The position numbers were made by a program, and so were the translations under genes. Positions 57,426-64,000 of a stretch of DNA of 64,000 nucleotides are shown here, piece by piece. Under the pieces are notes generated by a model, which ran no database searches, was not told where the DNA came from, and worked only from the letters and a program-made list of their open reading frames with translations. How positions within the stretch are numbered: position 1 is the stretch's first letter; each line of letters starts with the position of its first letter. The stretch comes from Pseudomonas sp. J452 (GTDB lineage: Bacteria > Pseudomonadota > Gammaproteobacteria > Pseudomonadales > Pseudomonadaceae), in assembly GCF_024666525.1 (NCBI RefSeq), contig NZ_CP088294.1, positions 1,798,001-1,862,000 of the forward strand, written 5' to 3'.

Positions 57426-59486
57426 TCAGAAGTCTTTACACAGGCGCAGCGCGTCGTAGATCGCCGCATGGGTGTTGCGCTGGGCCACGCAGTCGCCGAT
57501 GCGGAACAGCAGATAGCCGTCGCCAGGTTGGCTCAGGCAAGGCTGCGGCTGGATGGCGAACAGCGCTTCCACGTCGACCTGGCCTTTGTTGCGCGAGCCT
57601 TCCTTTAGCGCGTAGTAGAGGGTTTCACCCGGACGCACGCCGTTCTCCACCACCACCTGATCGACCACCCGCTCTTCCTTGGCCCCGGTGTATTCGTTCT
57701 CCAGCACCGCCACCAGCTTGTCGCCCTCGCGGTAGACCTTTTCCAGCATCAGGTCGCCGGTCATGATCACTTCTTTCGGGTACATGCTGCGGTAGTAGGT
57801 GGGGAAGCTGGTGCCGCCGATGGCCACGCCCGGCTTGATATCGTCGGTGACGATTTCCACCTGGGCGCCCTTGTCGGCGAGGAAGTCCGCCACCGACATG
57901 CCGGTGAATTCGCAGATGGTGTCGTACACCAGCACGTTCTTGCCCGGCGCGACCTTGCCGTCGAGCACGTCCCAGCTGCTGACGATCAGGCCTTCCTCGG
58001 CGCCCCAGTGCGGGTTCTGCTCCAGGTAGGGATGGCCGCCGTTGGCCAGCACGACGATGTCCGGACGCAGATCCATAATGGTCTCGGCGTCCGCGCCGGT
58101 GCCCAGGCGCAGGTCGACGCCGAGGCGGGCGATCTCCAGCTGGAACCAGCGGGTGATGCCGGCGATCTGGTCACGCTGCGGTGCCTTGGAGGCAGTAGTG
58201 ATCTGCCCGCCCAGTTGTTCTTTCTTCTCGAACAGCGTCACGTCGTGGCCGCGCTCGGCGGCAACCCGTGCCGCCTCCATCCCGGCCGGGCCGCCACCGA
58301 CTACTACCACCTTGCGCTTCGGCCCGGTGGATTTTTCGATGATATGCGGCACGCCCATATATTCGCGGCTGGTGGCGGCGTTCTGGATACAGAGCACGTC
58401 CAGGCCCTGATATTGGCGGTCGATGCAGTAGTTGGCGCCGACGCACTGCTTGATCTGGTCGATCTGGCCCATCTTGATCTTGGCGATCAGGTGCGGGTCG
58501 GCGATATGGGCGCGGGTCATGCCGACCATATCGACATAGCCGCCTTCCAGAATACGGGTCGCCTGGTTGGGGTCCTTGATGTTCTGCGCGTGCAGCACCG
58601 GCACCTTGACCACTTCCTTGATCCCGGCCGCCAGGTGCAGGAAGGGCTCCGGCGGGTAGCTCATATTCGGAATGACGTTGGCCAGGGTGTTGTGGGTGTC
58701 GCAACCCGAGCCGACCACGCCGATAAAGTCGAGCATGCCGGTGGCGTCGTAGTAGGCGGCGATCTGCTTCATGTCCTCGTGGGACAGGCCGTCCGGGTGG
58801 AATTCGTCGCCGCAGATACGCATGCCCACGCAGAAGTCCGGGCCCACCTCGGCGCGCACGGCTTTCAGCACTTCCAGGCCGAACTTCATGCGGCCCTCGA
58901 AGCTGCCGCCCCATTCGTCGGTGCGCTTGTTGACGCGCGGCGACCAGAACTGGTCGATCATATGCTGGTGCACGGCGGACAGCTCGACGCCGTCCAGGCC
59001 GCCCTCTTTAGCGCGGCGCGCGGCGCTGGCGTAGTTGCCGATCACCCGCCAGATCTCTTCCGGCTCGATGGTCTTGCAGGTGGCGCGGTGCACCGGCTCG
59101 CGGATGCCGGACGGCGACATCAGGGTCGGCCAGTGGAAGCCGTCCCAGCGCGAGCGGCGGCCCATATGGGTAATCTGGATCATGATCTTGGCGCCGTGCT
59201 TGTGCATGGCGTCGGCCAGATTCTGGAAGTGCGGGATGATGCGGTCGGTGGACAGGTTGACCGAGCTCCACCACTGCTGCGGGCTGTCGATGGCCACCAC
59301 CGACGAGCCGCCGCAGATGGCCAGGCCGATGCCGCCCTTGGCCTTCTCTTCGTAATACTTCACGTAACGCTCGGTGGTCATGCCGCCGTCGGTGGCGTAG
59401 ACCTCGGCGTGGGCGGTGCTGAGCACGCGGTTGCGGATGGTCAGCTTGCCGATCTGAATGGGCTGGAACATTGCTTCGAAAGCCAT
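57426..59486 (-). CDS. dgcA: Dimethylglycine demethylase DgcA (TMADH-like flavoprotein)
   Basis: DgcA removes a methyl group from dimethylglycine to give sarcosine. The N-terminal half is an Old Yellow Enzyme-type FMN barrel (FQPIQIGKLTIRNRVLSTAH). The C-terminal half has dinucleotide-binding domains (VVVVGGGPAGMEAARVAAER). The linker is expected to bind a 4Fe-4S cluster, but of the four cysteines of the TMADH pattern only C348, C354 and C366 are seen; A351 (CVGANYC) stands where the second would be. Length 686 aa. It is upstream of dgcB and 15 bases after the DUF5943 gene. Confidence 0.92.
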   Translation of the reverse strand: MAFEAMFQPIQIGKLTIRNRVLSTAHAEVYATDGGMTTERYVKYYEEKAKGGIGLAICGGSSVVAIDSPQQWWSSVNLSTDRIIPHFQNLADAMHKHGAKIMIQITHMGRRSRWDGFHWPTLMSPSGIREPVHRATCKTIEPEEIWRVIGNYASAARRAKEGGLDGVELSAVHQHMIDQFWSPRVNKRTDEWGGSFEGRMKFGLEVLKAVRAEVGPDFCVGMRICGDEFHPDGLSHEDMKQIAAYYDATGMLDFIGVVGSGCDTHNTLANVIPNMSYPPEPFLHLAAGIKEVVKVPVLHAQNIKDPNQATRILEGGYVDMVGMTRAHIADPHLIAKIKMGQIDQIKQCVGANYCIDRQYQGLDVLCIQNAATSREYMGVPHIIEKSTGPKRKVVVVGGGPAGMEAARVAAERGHDVTLFEKKEQLGGQITTASKAPQRDQIAGITRWFQLEIARLGVDLRLGTGADAETIMDLRPDIVVLANGGHPYLEQNPHWGAEEGLIVSSWDVLDGKVAPGKNVLVYDTICEFTGMSVADFLADKGAQVEIVTDDIKPGVAIGGTSFPTYYRSMYPKEVIMTGDLMLEKVYREGDKLVAVLENEYTGAKEERVVDQVVVENGVRPGETLYYALKEGSRNKGQVDVEALFAIQPQPCLSQPGDGYLLFRIGDCVAQRNTHAAIYDALRLCKDF

Positions 59487-59501
59487 GGTGCTATCTCCCG
59501 A

Positions 59502-60032
59502 TCAGAGCGGCTTAACAACAAACAGGCCGTCGTCGTGGCCTTCTTCGGAACCACCGTGGACCTGTTCGGCCCGGGTGCGGATGCTGCTGCCCTGAGCCTT
59601 GAGAATCTGGTCCATGGCGCCGGCGAACCAGCCGGTGAACATATAGTCGACCTTGCGCCCGCACTTGCCGTAGACATAGACAAAGGCCGAGTGCTTAAGG
59701 CGTACCGAGCAGGTGCCCTTGTCCAGGTCGATGGCTTCGATCTCGAACAGGCCCCAGCCGCGTTGCGACAGGCGCTTCATATAGTGTTCGAACACCGCCA
59801 CGCCCGAGAGGCCATGGCACTCGGCTTCCTTCTCGCACCAGTGCCAGGCGGACTTGTAGCCGGCCTTGTAGAGGATTTCGGCATAGGCCTCGGCACCCAG
59901 CACTTCCTCGATGCCGATGTGGTTGTTGACGAAGAAATGCCGCGGCACGTAGAGCATCGGCAGGGCGTCGGTGGTCCAGACGCCGGTTTCGTCGTCGACC
60001 TGGATAGGCATTTCGGGTGCGTGGGTGGCCAT
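59502..60032 (-). CDS. DUF5943 protein of the dgc operon
   Basis: This 176-aa soluble protein begins MATHAPEMPIQVDDETGVWT and shows WHWCEKEAECHGLSGVAVFE, then GWGLFEIEAIDLDKGTCSVR and YGKCGRKVDYMFTGWFAGAM. The second half resembles V4R-type small-molecule-binding domains, where a late Cys and the following Gly-rich helix are conserved; this is my inference. The ATG at 60032 is used because the upstream extension is repeat-like. It is 15 bases upstream of dgcA, so expression is shared. Confidence 0.8.
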   Translation of the reverse strand: MATHAPEMPIQVDDETGVWTTDALPMLYVPRHFFVNNHIGIEEVLGAEAYAEILYKAGYKSAWHWCEKEAECHGLSGVAVFEHYMKRLSQRGWGLFEIEAIDLDKGTCSVRLKHSAFVYVYGKCGRKVDYMFTGWFAGAMDQILKAQGSSIRTRAEQVHGGSEEGHDDGLFVVKPL

Positions 60033-60100
60033 ATATTCAGACTCCAGAATTCGTGTTTTGCGTTTGGCCGGGTAGCGCCGGCCGGATAAAAAAGTTGTTA

Positions 60101-60242
60101 TGAATGCCTGTGGAGCCGTAGCGAGCATGCCGAGAGCAAGGAGACCCGCAGCGACAAGCGAGAGCAGTACGACTGTACGGCGAGCTTGTCGCGAGGACGC
60201 GACGCGGCTATCGGTGTGCGCAGTAGGCTCCGGAGGTATTCA
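60101..60242. repeat. Large imperfect inverted repeat between dipeptidase and DUF5943 genes
   Basis: Outer arms TGAATGCCT (60101-60109) and AGGTATTCA (60234-60242) and inner arms GCGACAAGC (60151-60159) and GCTTGTCGC (60184-60192) share a centre near 60172. GGAGCC/GGCTCC lie between them. The unit abuts the stop codon of the upstream dipeptidase gene. It looks like a small inserted inverted-repeat element. Confidence 0.6.
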
Positions 60243-61220
60243 TCATTCGCCCCAGACGTCCTTAAGGACGCGCACCCAGTTTTCGCCCATGACCTTACGC
60301 ACCACGCGCTCGGAGTGGCCGCGTTTGAGCAGGGTTTCGGTCAGGTTGGGGAATTCGCCCACGGTGCGGATGCCCAGCGGGTTGACGATCTTGCCGAAGT
60401 TGGTCAGGCGGCGGGCGTAGCCCTTGTCGTGGGTCAGGTATTCGAAGAAGTCCTGGCCGTGGCCCTGGGTGAAGTCGGTGCCGATGCCGATGGCGTCTTC
60501 GCCGACTATGTTCATCACGTACTCGATGGCTTCGGCGTAGTCGTCGATGGTCGAGTCGATGCCCTTGGCCAGGAAGGGCGCGAACATGGTCACGCCGACG
60601 AAGCCGCCGTGGTCGGCGATGAACTTCAGCTCGGCGTCGGACTTGTTGCGCGGGTGTTCCTTGAGGCCGGACGGCAGGCAGTGCGAGTAGCACACTGGCT
60701 TTTGCGATTCGAGGATGACTTCCTCGCTGGTCTTGCTGCCGACGTGGGACAGGTCGCACATGATGCCGACGCGGTTCATCTCGGCGACTATCTCGCGGCC
60801 GAAGCCGGACAGCCCGCCGTCGCGCTCGTAGCAGCCGGTGCCGACCAGGTTCTGGGTGTTGTAGCACATCTGCACGATGCCCACGCCGAGCTGCTTGAAC
60901 ACCTCGACGTAGCCGATCTGGTCCTCGAACGCATGGGCGTTCTGGAAGCCGAAGAGGATGCCGGTCTTGCCCTGCTCCTTGGCCTTGCGGATATCGGCGG
61001 TGGTGCGCACCGGGATCACCAGGTCGCTGTTGTCGCGGATCAGCTTCTGGCTGGCGGCAATGTTGTTCACCGTGGCCTGGAAGCCTTCCCATACCGACAC
61101 GGTGCAGTTGGCCGCGGTCAGGCCGCCTTTGCGCATGTCCTCGAACAGTTCGCGGTTCCACTTGGCGATGATCAGACCGTCGATGACGATGCTGTCGGCG
61201 TGCAATTCGGCTGGGCTCAT
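60243..61220 (-). CDS. Renal dipeptidase-like protein with altered metal site
   Basis: This 325-aa protein is of the membrane dipeptidase (peptidase M19) barrel family, shown by GFGREIVAEMNRVGIMCDLS, SHVG (H159), CYSHCLPSG (H180) and HPRNKSD. Two other metal positions differ from the canonical enzyme: the DGHND motif reads DGLII (residues 14-18), and the bridging Glu of IEG is Q93 (FGFQN). So either another amide or amine substrate or no hydrolase activity is likely. No signal peptide is seen. It is the first gene of the dgc operon; a choline-pathway role is inferred from location. Confidence 0.88.
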   Translation of the reverse strand: MSPAELHADSIVIDGLIIAKWNRELFEDMRKGGLTAANCTVSVWEGFQATVNNIAASQKLIRDNSDLVIPVRTTADIRKAKEQGKTGILFGFQNAHAFEDQIGYVEVFKQLGVGIVQMCYNTQNLVGTGCYERDGGLSGFGREIVAEMNRVGIMCDLSHVGSKTSEEVILESQKPVCYSHCLPSGLKEHPRNKSDAELKFIADHGGFVGVTMFAPFLAKGIDSTIDDYAEAIEYVMNIVGEDAIGIGTDFTQGHGQDFFEYLTHDKGYARRLTNFGKIVNPLGIRTVGEFPNLTETLLKRGHSERVVRKVMGENWVRVLKDVWGE

Positions 61221-61472
61221 CAGGCTGTCCCCTTGTCTGTGGCACCGCGACGTGCGGCGGCGCTTTGGGGGCAGCTTATCCCTGGGGGGGGATGTCGTCC
61301 GGGTGCAAAAACGACTGGGGTATTGCTCAAAGCGTCAACGCCTGGAACTGGCCAGTGCGTGGTTCGGGCAAATCAGGCGCCTGCCTCGGTTCACCGGCGG
61401 TAACTGCTGCGCAGTTTTCCACCCGGCACGGACGGGCAAGCGCTGTAGATACTGTTATTCAGTACAACCCTT

Positions 61473-61540
61473 TGTAGGAGCCAGCTTGCTGGCGATCAGC
61501 GGGACGCTGTCTGCCTATCGCCAGCAAGCTGGCTCCTACA
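61473..61540. repeat. GTAGGAGCCAGC-type perfect inverted repeat
   Basis: A 24-base arm starting TGTAGGAGCCAGCTTGCTGG (61473) is exactly inverted at 61517-61540 around a 20-base loop. Same family as 29566-29633 but with longer perfect arms. Confidence 0.85.
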
Positions 61541-61637
61541 GGATCAGGCTGTGGATAACGCTCTGCTTATCCACCATTTCGAGGTTCGGCACGAGCCATT
61601 GAGCAAGGCGCGCAGGTAGCGCCAGAAGTAGACGGGC

Positions 61638-61664
61638 AAAAAAGAGGAGCCGGGAGGGCTCCTC
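61638..61664 (-). terminator. Rho-independent terminator after fdhA
   Basis: On the minus strand GAGGAGCC / GGCTCCTC with a five-base loop is followed by six T residues, 67 bases after the fdhA stop. Confidence 0.8.
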
Positions 61665-61731
61665 AAAGAAGCGGCGTCGACCTGTAACCGACGCCAGCCG
61701 TGACAGAGGGATCGCTGACTCAGGCTCGATT

Positions 61732-62931
61732 TCAGGCGGCGCTGAACAGCTTGTGCGGGTCGATGACGAATTTCTTCGGCACTCCGGCATCGAACTCGCC
61801 GTAGCCCTTGGGCGCGTCGTCCAGGCTGATCACCTGCACGCCGACCACCTCGGCGATGTTGATGCGGTCCCACATGATCGCCTGCATCAGTGCGCGGTTG
61901 TACTTCATCACCGGGGTCTGGCCGGTGTGGAAGCTGTGCGACTTGGCCCAGCCGAGGCCGAAGCGGATGCTCAGGCTGCCCAGCTTGGCCGCAGCATCCA
62001 CCGCGCCCGGGTCTTCGGTGACGTAGAGGCCGGGGATGCCGATCTTGCCGGCGACCCGCACCACGCCCATCAGCGAGTTGAGCACAGTGGCCGGAGCCTC
62101 GTGCTGGGCGCCGTGGTGGCCGTGGCCGCGGGCCTCGAAGCCGACCGCATCGACCGCGCAATCGACTTCCGGCTCGCCGAGCAGGTCGGCGATCTGCTCA
62201 TGCAGCGGGGTGTCTTTGGACAGGTCGGCGATCTCGAAGCCCTGGGCCTTGGCATGGGCCAGGCGCACCGGGTTGACGTCGCCGACTATGACCACCGCGG
62301 CGCCGAGCAGGCGTGCCGAAGCGGCGGCGGCCAGGCCGACCGGGCCGGCGCCGGCGATATACACGGTGCTGCCCGGGCCGACGCCGGCGGTGACCGCGCC
62401 GTGGTAGCCGGTGGGCAGGATGTCGGACAGGCAGGTCAGGTCGCGGATCTTCTCCATGGCCCGGTCGCGGTCCGGCAGCTTGAGCAGGTTGAAGTCGGCG
62501 TAGGGCACCAGCACGTATTCGGCCTGGCCGCCGGTCCAGTCGCCCATGTCGACGTAGCCGTAGGCGCCGCCGGCACGCGCCGGGTTGACCGTCAGGCACA
62601 CCCCGGTGTGCATTTCCTTGCAGCTGCGGCAGCGGCCGCAGGCGACGTTGAACGGCACCGAGACCAGGTCGCCGATCTTCAGATTCTCCACGTCGCTGCC
62701 TTTCTCGATCACCTCGCCGGTGATCTCGTGGCCCAGCACCAGGCCGGTCTGCGCGGTGGTACGGCCGCGCACCATGTGCTGGTCGGAGCCGCAGATATTG
62801 GTGGATACCACACGCAGGATGACCCCGTGCTCGATCTTCTTGTCGCGTGGGTCCTGCATTTTCGGATAGTCGATCTTCTGTACTTCGACCTTGCCGGCGC
62901 CTAGGTAGACGACACCACGATTACCAGTCAT
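61732..62931 (-). CDS. fdhA: Glutathione-independent formaldehyde dehydrogenase
   Basis: FdhA oxidises formaldehyde to formate with tightly bound NAD. The 399-aa zinc alcohol dehydrogenase-type protein has catalytic zinc ligands C47 and H68 (NICGSDQH; GHEITGEV). The structural zinc ligands are C98, C101, C104 and C112 (ACGRCRSCKEMHTGVC). The Rossmann loop is GAGPVGLAAAASARLLGAAV. It detoxifies formaldehyde released by oxidative demethylation of betaine, dimethylglycine and sarcosine, which explains its place here. Confidence 0.95.
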   Translation of the reverse strand: MTGNRGVVYLGAGKVEVQKIDYPKMQDPRDKKIEHGVILRVVSTNICGSDQHMVRGRTTAQTGLVLGHEITGEVIEKGSDVENLKIGDLVSVPFNVACGRCRSCKEMHTGVCLTVNPARAGGAYGYVDMGDWTGGQAEYVLVPYADFNLLKLPDRDRAMEKIRDLTCLSDILPTGYHGAVTAGVGPGSTVYIAGAGPVGLAAAASARLLGAAVVIVGDVNPVRLAHAKAQGFEIADLSKDTPLHEQIADLLGEPEVDCAVDAVGFEARGHGHHGAQHEAPATVLNSLMGVVRVAGKIGIPGLYVTEDPGAVDAAAKLGSLSIRFGLGWAKSHSFHTGQTPVMKYNRALMQAIMWDRINIAEVVGVQVISLDDAPKGYGEFDAGVPKKFVIDPHKLFSAA

Positions 62932-63132
62932 GCGTAGTTCTCCTTTGTTGTTGTGGATACAAGGCGCGACCGGCGGCCGCGCGGCCTTGTAGTGGAGCGT
63001 TCATGCGTTGTCGGGCGCCGCCGGTGAAGCAGGCAAGGTGGCGCCACGGTTGTGCAGCCCGGACTGCGTCCGGTTTTCCCGGTAAAGCCTCCCCGCACCG
63101 GCAGCCAGGGAGCCGGCGAAGGGGCAGGTTGT

Positions 63133-63192
63133 GTAGCCCGGACTTCAGTCCGGGAGTTTGTCGACACCGCCCCGGACTGAAGTCCGGGCTAC
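63133..63192. repeat. Perfect inverted pair of GTAGCCCGGAC repeats between purU and fdhA
   Basis: GTAGCCCGGACTTCAGTCCG (63133 on) faces CGGACTGAAGTCCGGGCTAC (to 63192), with each arm also palindromic. A degenerate third unit lies at about 63054-63075. The 293-base gap holds nothing else I can identify. Confidence 0.8.
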
Positions 63193-63224
63193 GCGCTGTT
63201 CAAGCTCCTGCGGGGCTCCAGCCC

Positions 63225-64000
63225 TCAGAGCACCACGGTGCGGTTGGCGTGGAGGAACACACGGCGTTCCAGGTAGTAGCCGATGGCCTTGGCCAGGGTC
63301 AGGCACTCGATGTCGCGGCCCTTGGCGATCAGGTCCTCGGGGTAGTGCGAGTGGTCCACCGGCTCCACGCCCTGGGCGATGATCGGGCCCTCGTCAAGGT
63401 CGTTGTTGATGAAGTGGGCAGTGGCGCCGACCAGCTTGACGCCCTTCTGATAGGCCTGGTGGTAGGGCTTGGCACCCTTGAAGCCGGGCAGCAGCGAGTG
63501 GTGGATATTGATCGCGCGGCCGTCCAGGCGGCGGCACAGGTCGGGCGAGAGCACCTGCATGTAGCGGGCGAGGATCACCAGTTCGGCGCCGCTTTCCTCC
63601 ACCACCTGCAGCACCTGGCGCTCCTGCGCCGGCTTGTCCTGCGGGTCGAGCGGGAAGTGCCGGTAGGGAATGTCGTGCCAGCGCGCCAGCGGCTCCAGGT
63701 CCGGGTGGTTGGAGACCACCGCGACTATGTCCATCGGCAACTGGCCGATGCGCTGGCGATACAGCAGGTCGTTCAGGCAGTGGTCGGCCTTGGACACCAT
63801 GATCACCACCTTGGGCCGGTAGCCCGGCGGGGTCAGCTCGGTGACCATCTCGAACGGCGCCACCCGCTCGGCCAGGCCGCTGCGGAAAGCGGTCTCGGCG
63901 AAGCCCGCCGGCGCGCGGAACTCGATGCGGATGAAGAAGCGCCCGGCCTGGCGGTCGTCGAAGCTGTGGTGCTCGGTGACGTAGCAGCCTTGCTCGAACA
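63225..64000 (-). CDS. purU: Formyltetrahydrofolate deformylase, 5' end cut off
   Basis: PurU hydrolyses 10-formyl-THF to formate and THF. The frame is open to the right edge, so the N-terminus lies beyond the window; an ACT-domain part (CYVTEHHSFDDRQAGRFFIR) is visible at the edge. The catalytic domain has NIHHSLLPGFKGAKPYHQA, GATAHFINNDLDEGPII and the C-terminal ALKIGYYLERRVFLHAN-like end (sequence AIGYYLERRVFLHANRTVVL). It lies upstream of fdhA in the same direction and recycles folate loaded with one-carbon units by demethylation. Confidence 0.94.
   Translation of the reverse strand, partial: FEQGCYVTEHHSFDDRQAGRFFIRIEFRAPAGFAETAFRSGLAERVAPFEMVTELTPPGYRPKVVIMVSKADHCLNDLLYRQRIGQLPMDIVAVVSNHPDLEPLARWHDIPYRHFPLDPQDKPAQERQVLQVVEESGAELVILARYMQVLSPDLCRRLDGRAINIHHSLLPGFKGAKPYHQAYQKGVKLVGATAHFINNDLDEGPIIAQGVEPVDHSHYPEDLIAKGRDIECLTLAKAIGYYLERRVFLHANRTVVL

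Larger units (their letters stand above)
61221..61731. other. 511-base gap between fdhA and the dgc operon
   Basis: No gene is supported. It should contain the promoter of the dipeptidase-dgcA-dgcB-etf operon near 61230-61450. It also holds the 24-bp inverted repeat at 61473-61540 and the fdhA terminator at 61638-61664. Confidence 0.5.

Overview
The window is a chromosomal segment of a high-GC gammaproteobacterium, almost certainly a Pseudomonas. The gene order amiB-mutL-miaA-hfq-hflX-hflK-hflC, then hisZ-purA, rnr-rlmB, rpsF-rpsR-(membrane protein)-rplI-dnaB-alr is the standard Pseudomonas order, and the right half is a Pseudomonas-type choline/glycine betaine catabolic locus. I see no phage, insertion sequence, integrase or CRISPR array.

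Left part (1-21.5 kb) is core housekeeping: cell-wall amidase AmiB (5' end cut off), MutL, MiaA, Hfq, HflX, HflKC, HisZ, PurA, a chemoreceptor, two identical tRNA-Leu(CAG) genes on the minus strand, RNase R, RlmB, the S6/S18/L9 ribosomal operon, DnaB and alanine racemase. Middle part (21.5-38.8 kb) holds a membrane diguanylate cyclase (NicD-like), a YgiQ-type radical SAM protein, a three-gene transglutaminase / circularly permuted ATP-grasp cassette (predicted amidoligase system, chemistry unknown), trifunctional PutA preceded by a cluster of PutA-type operator hexamers, and a periplasmic solute-binding protein.

Right part (39-64 kb) is one functional unit for quaternary amines. BetT imports choline; BetA and BetB oxidise it to glycine betaine; BetI is the choline-sensing repressor. 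CbcV and CbcW form an ABC importer core surrounded by three different periplasmic binding proteins. GbdR is the activator, but its gene carries an apparent one-base frameshift here. DgcA, DgcB, EtfA and EtfB take dimethylglycine to sarcosine, and FdhA and PurU deal with the formaldehyde and formyl-folate that demethylation produces. The genes for glycine betaine monooxygenase (gbcAB) and sarcosine oxidase are not in the window.

Intergenic spaces hold at least three families of short palindromic repeats (GTAGCCCGGAT type, GTAGGAGCCAGC type, CCCTCTCCC/GGGAGAGGG type). They fill nearly every gap in the dgc/etf operon, and one supplies the etfA stop codon. Three copies of a TTGAAYnnnCAAnCAA site lie upstream of betB/betT, betI and gbdR and are candidate BetI operators; the gbdR copy sits directly against a good sigma-54 promoter.
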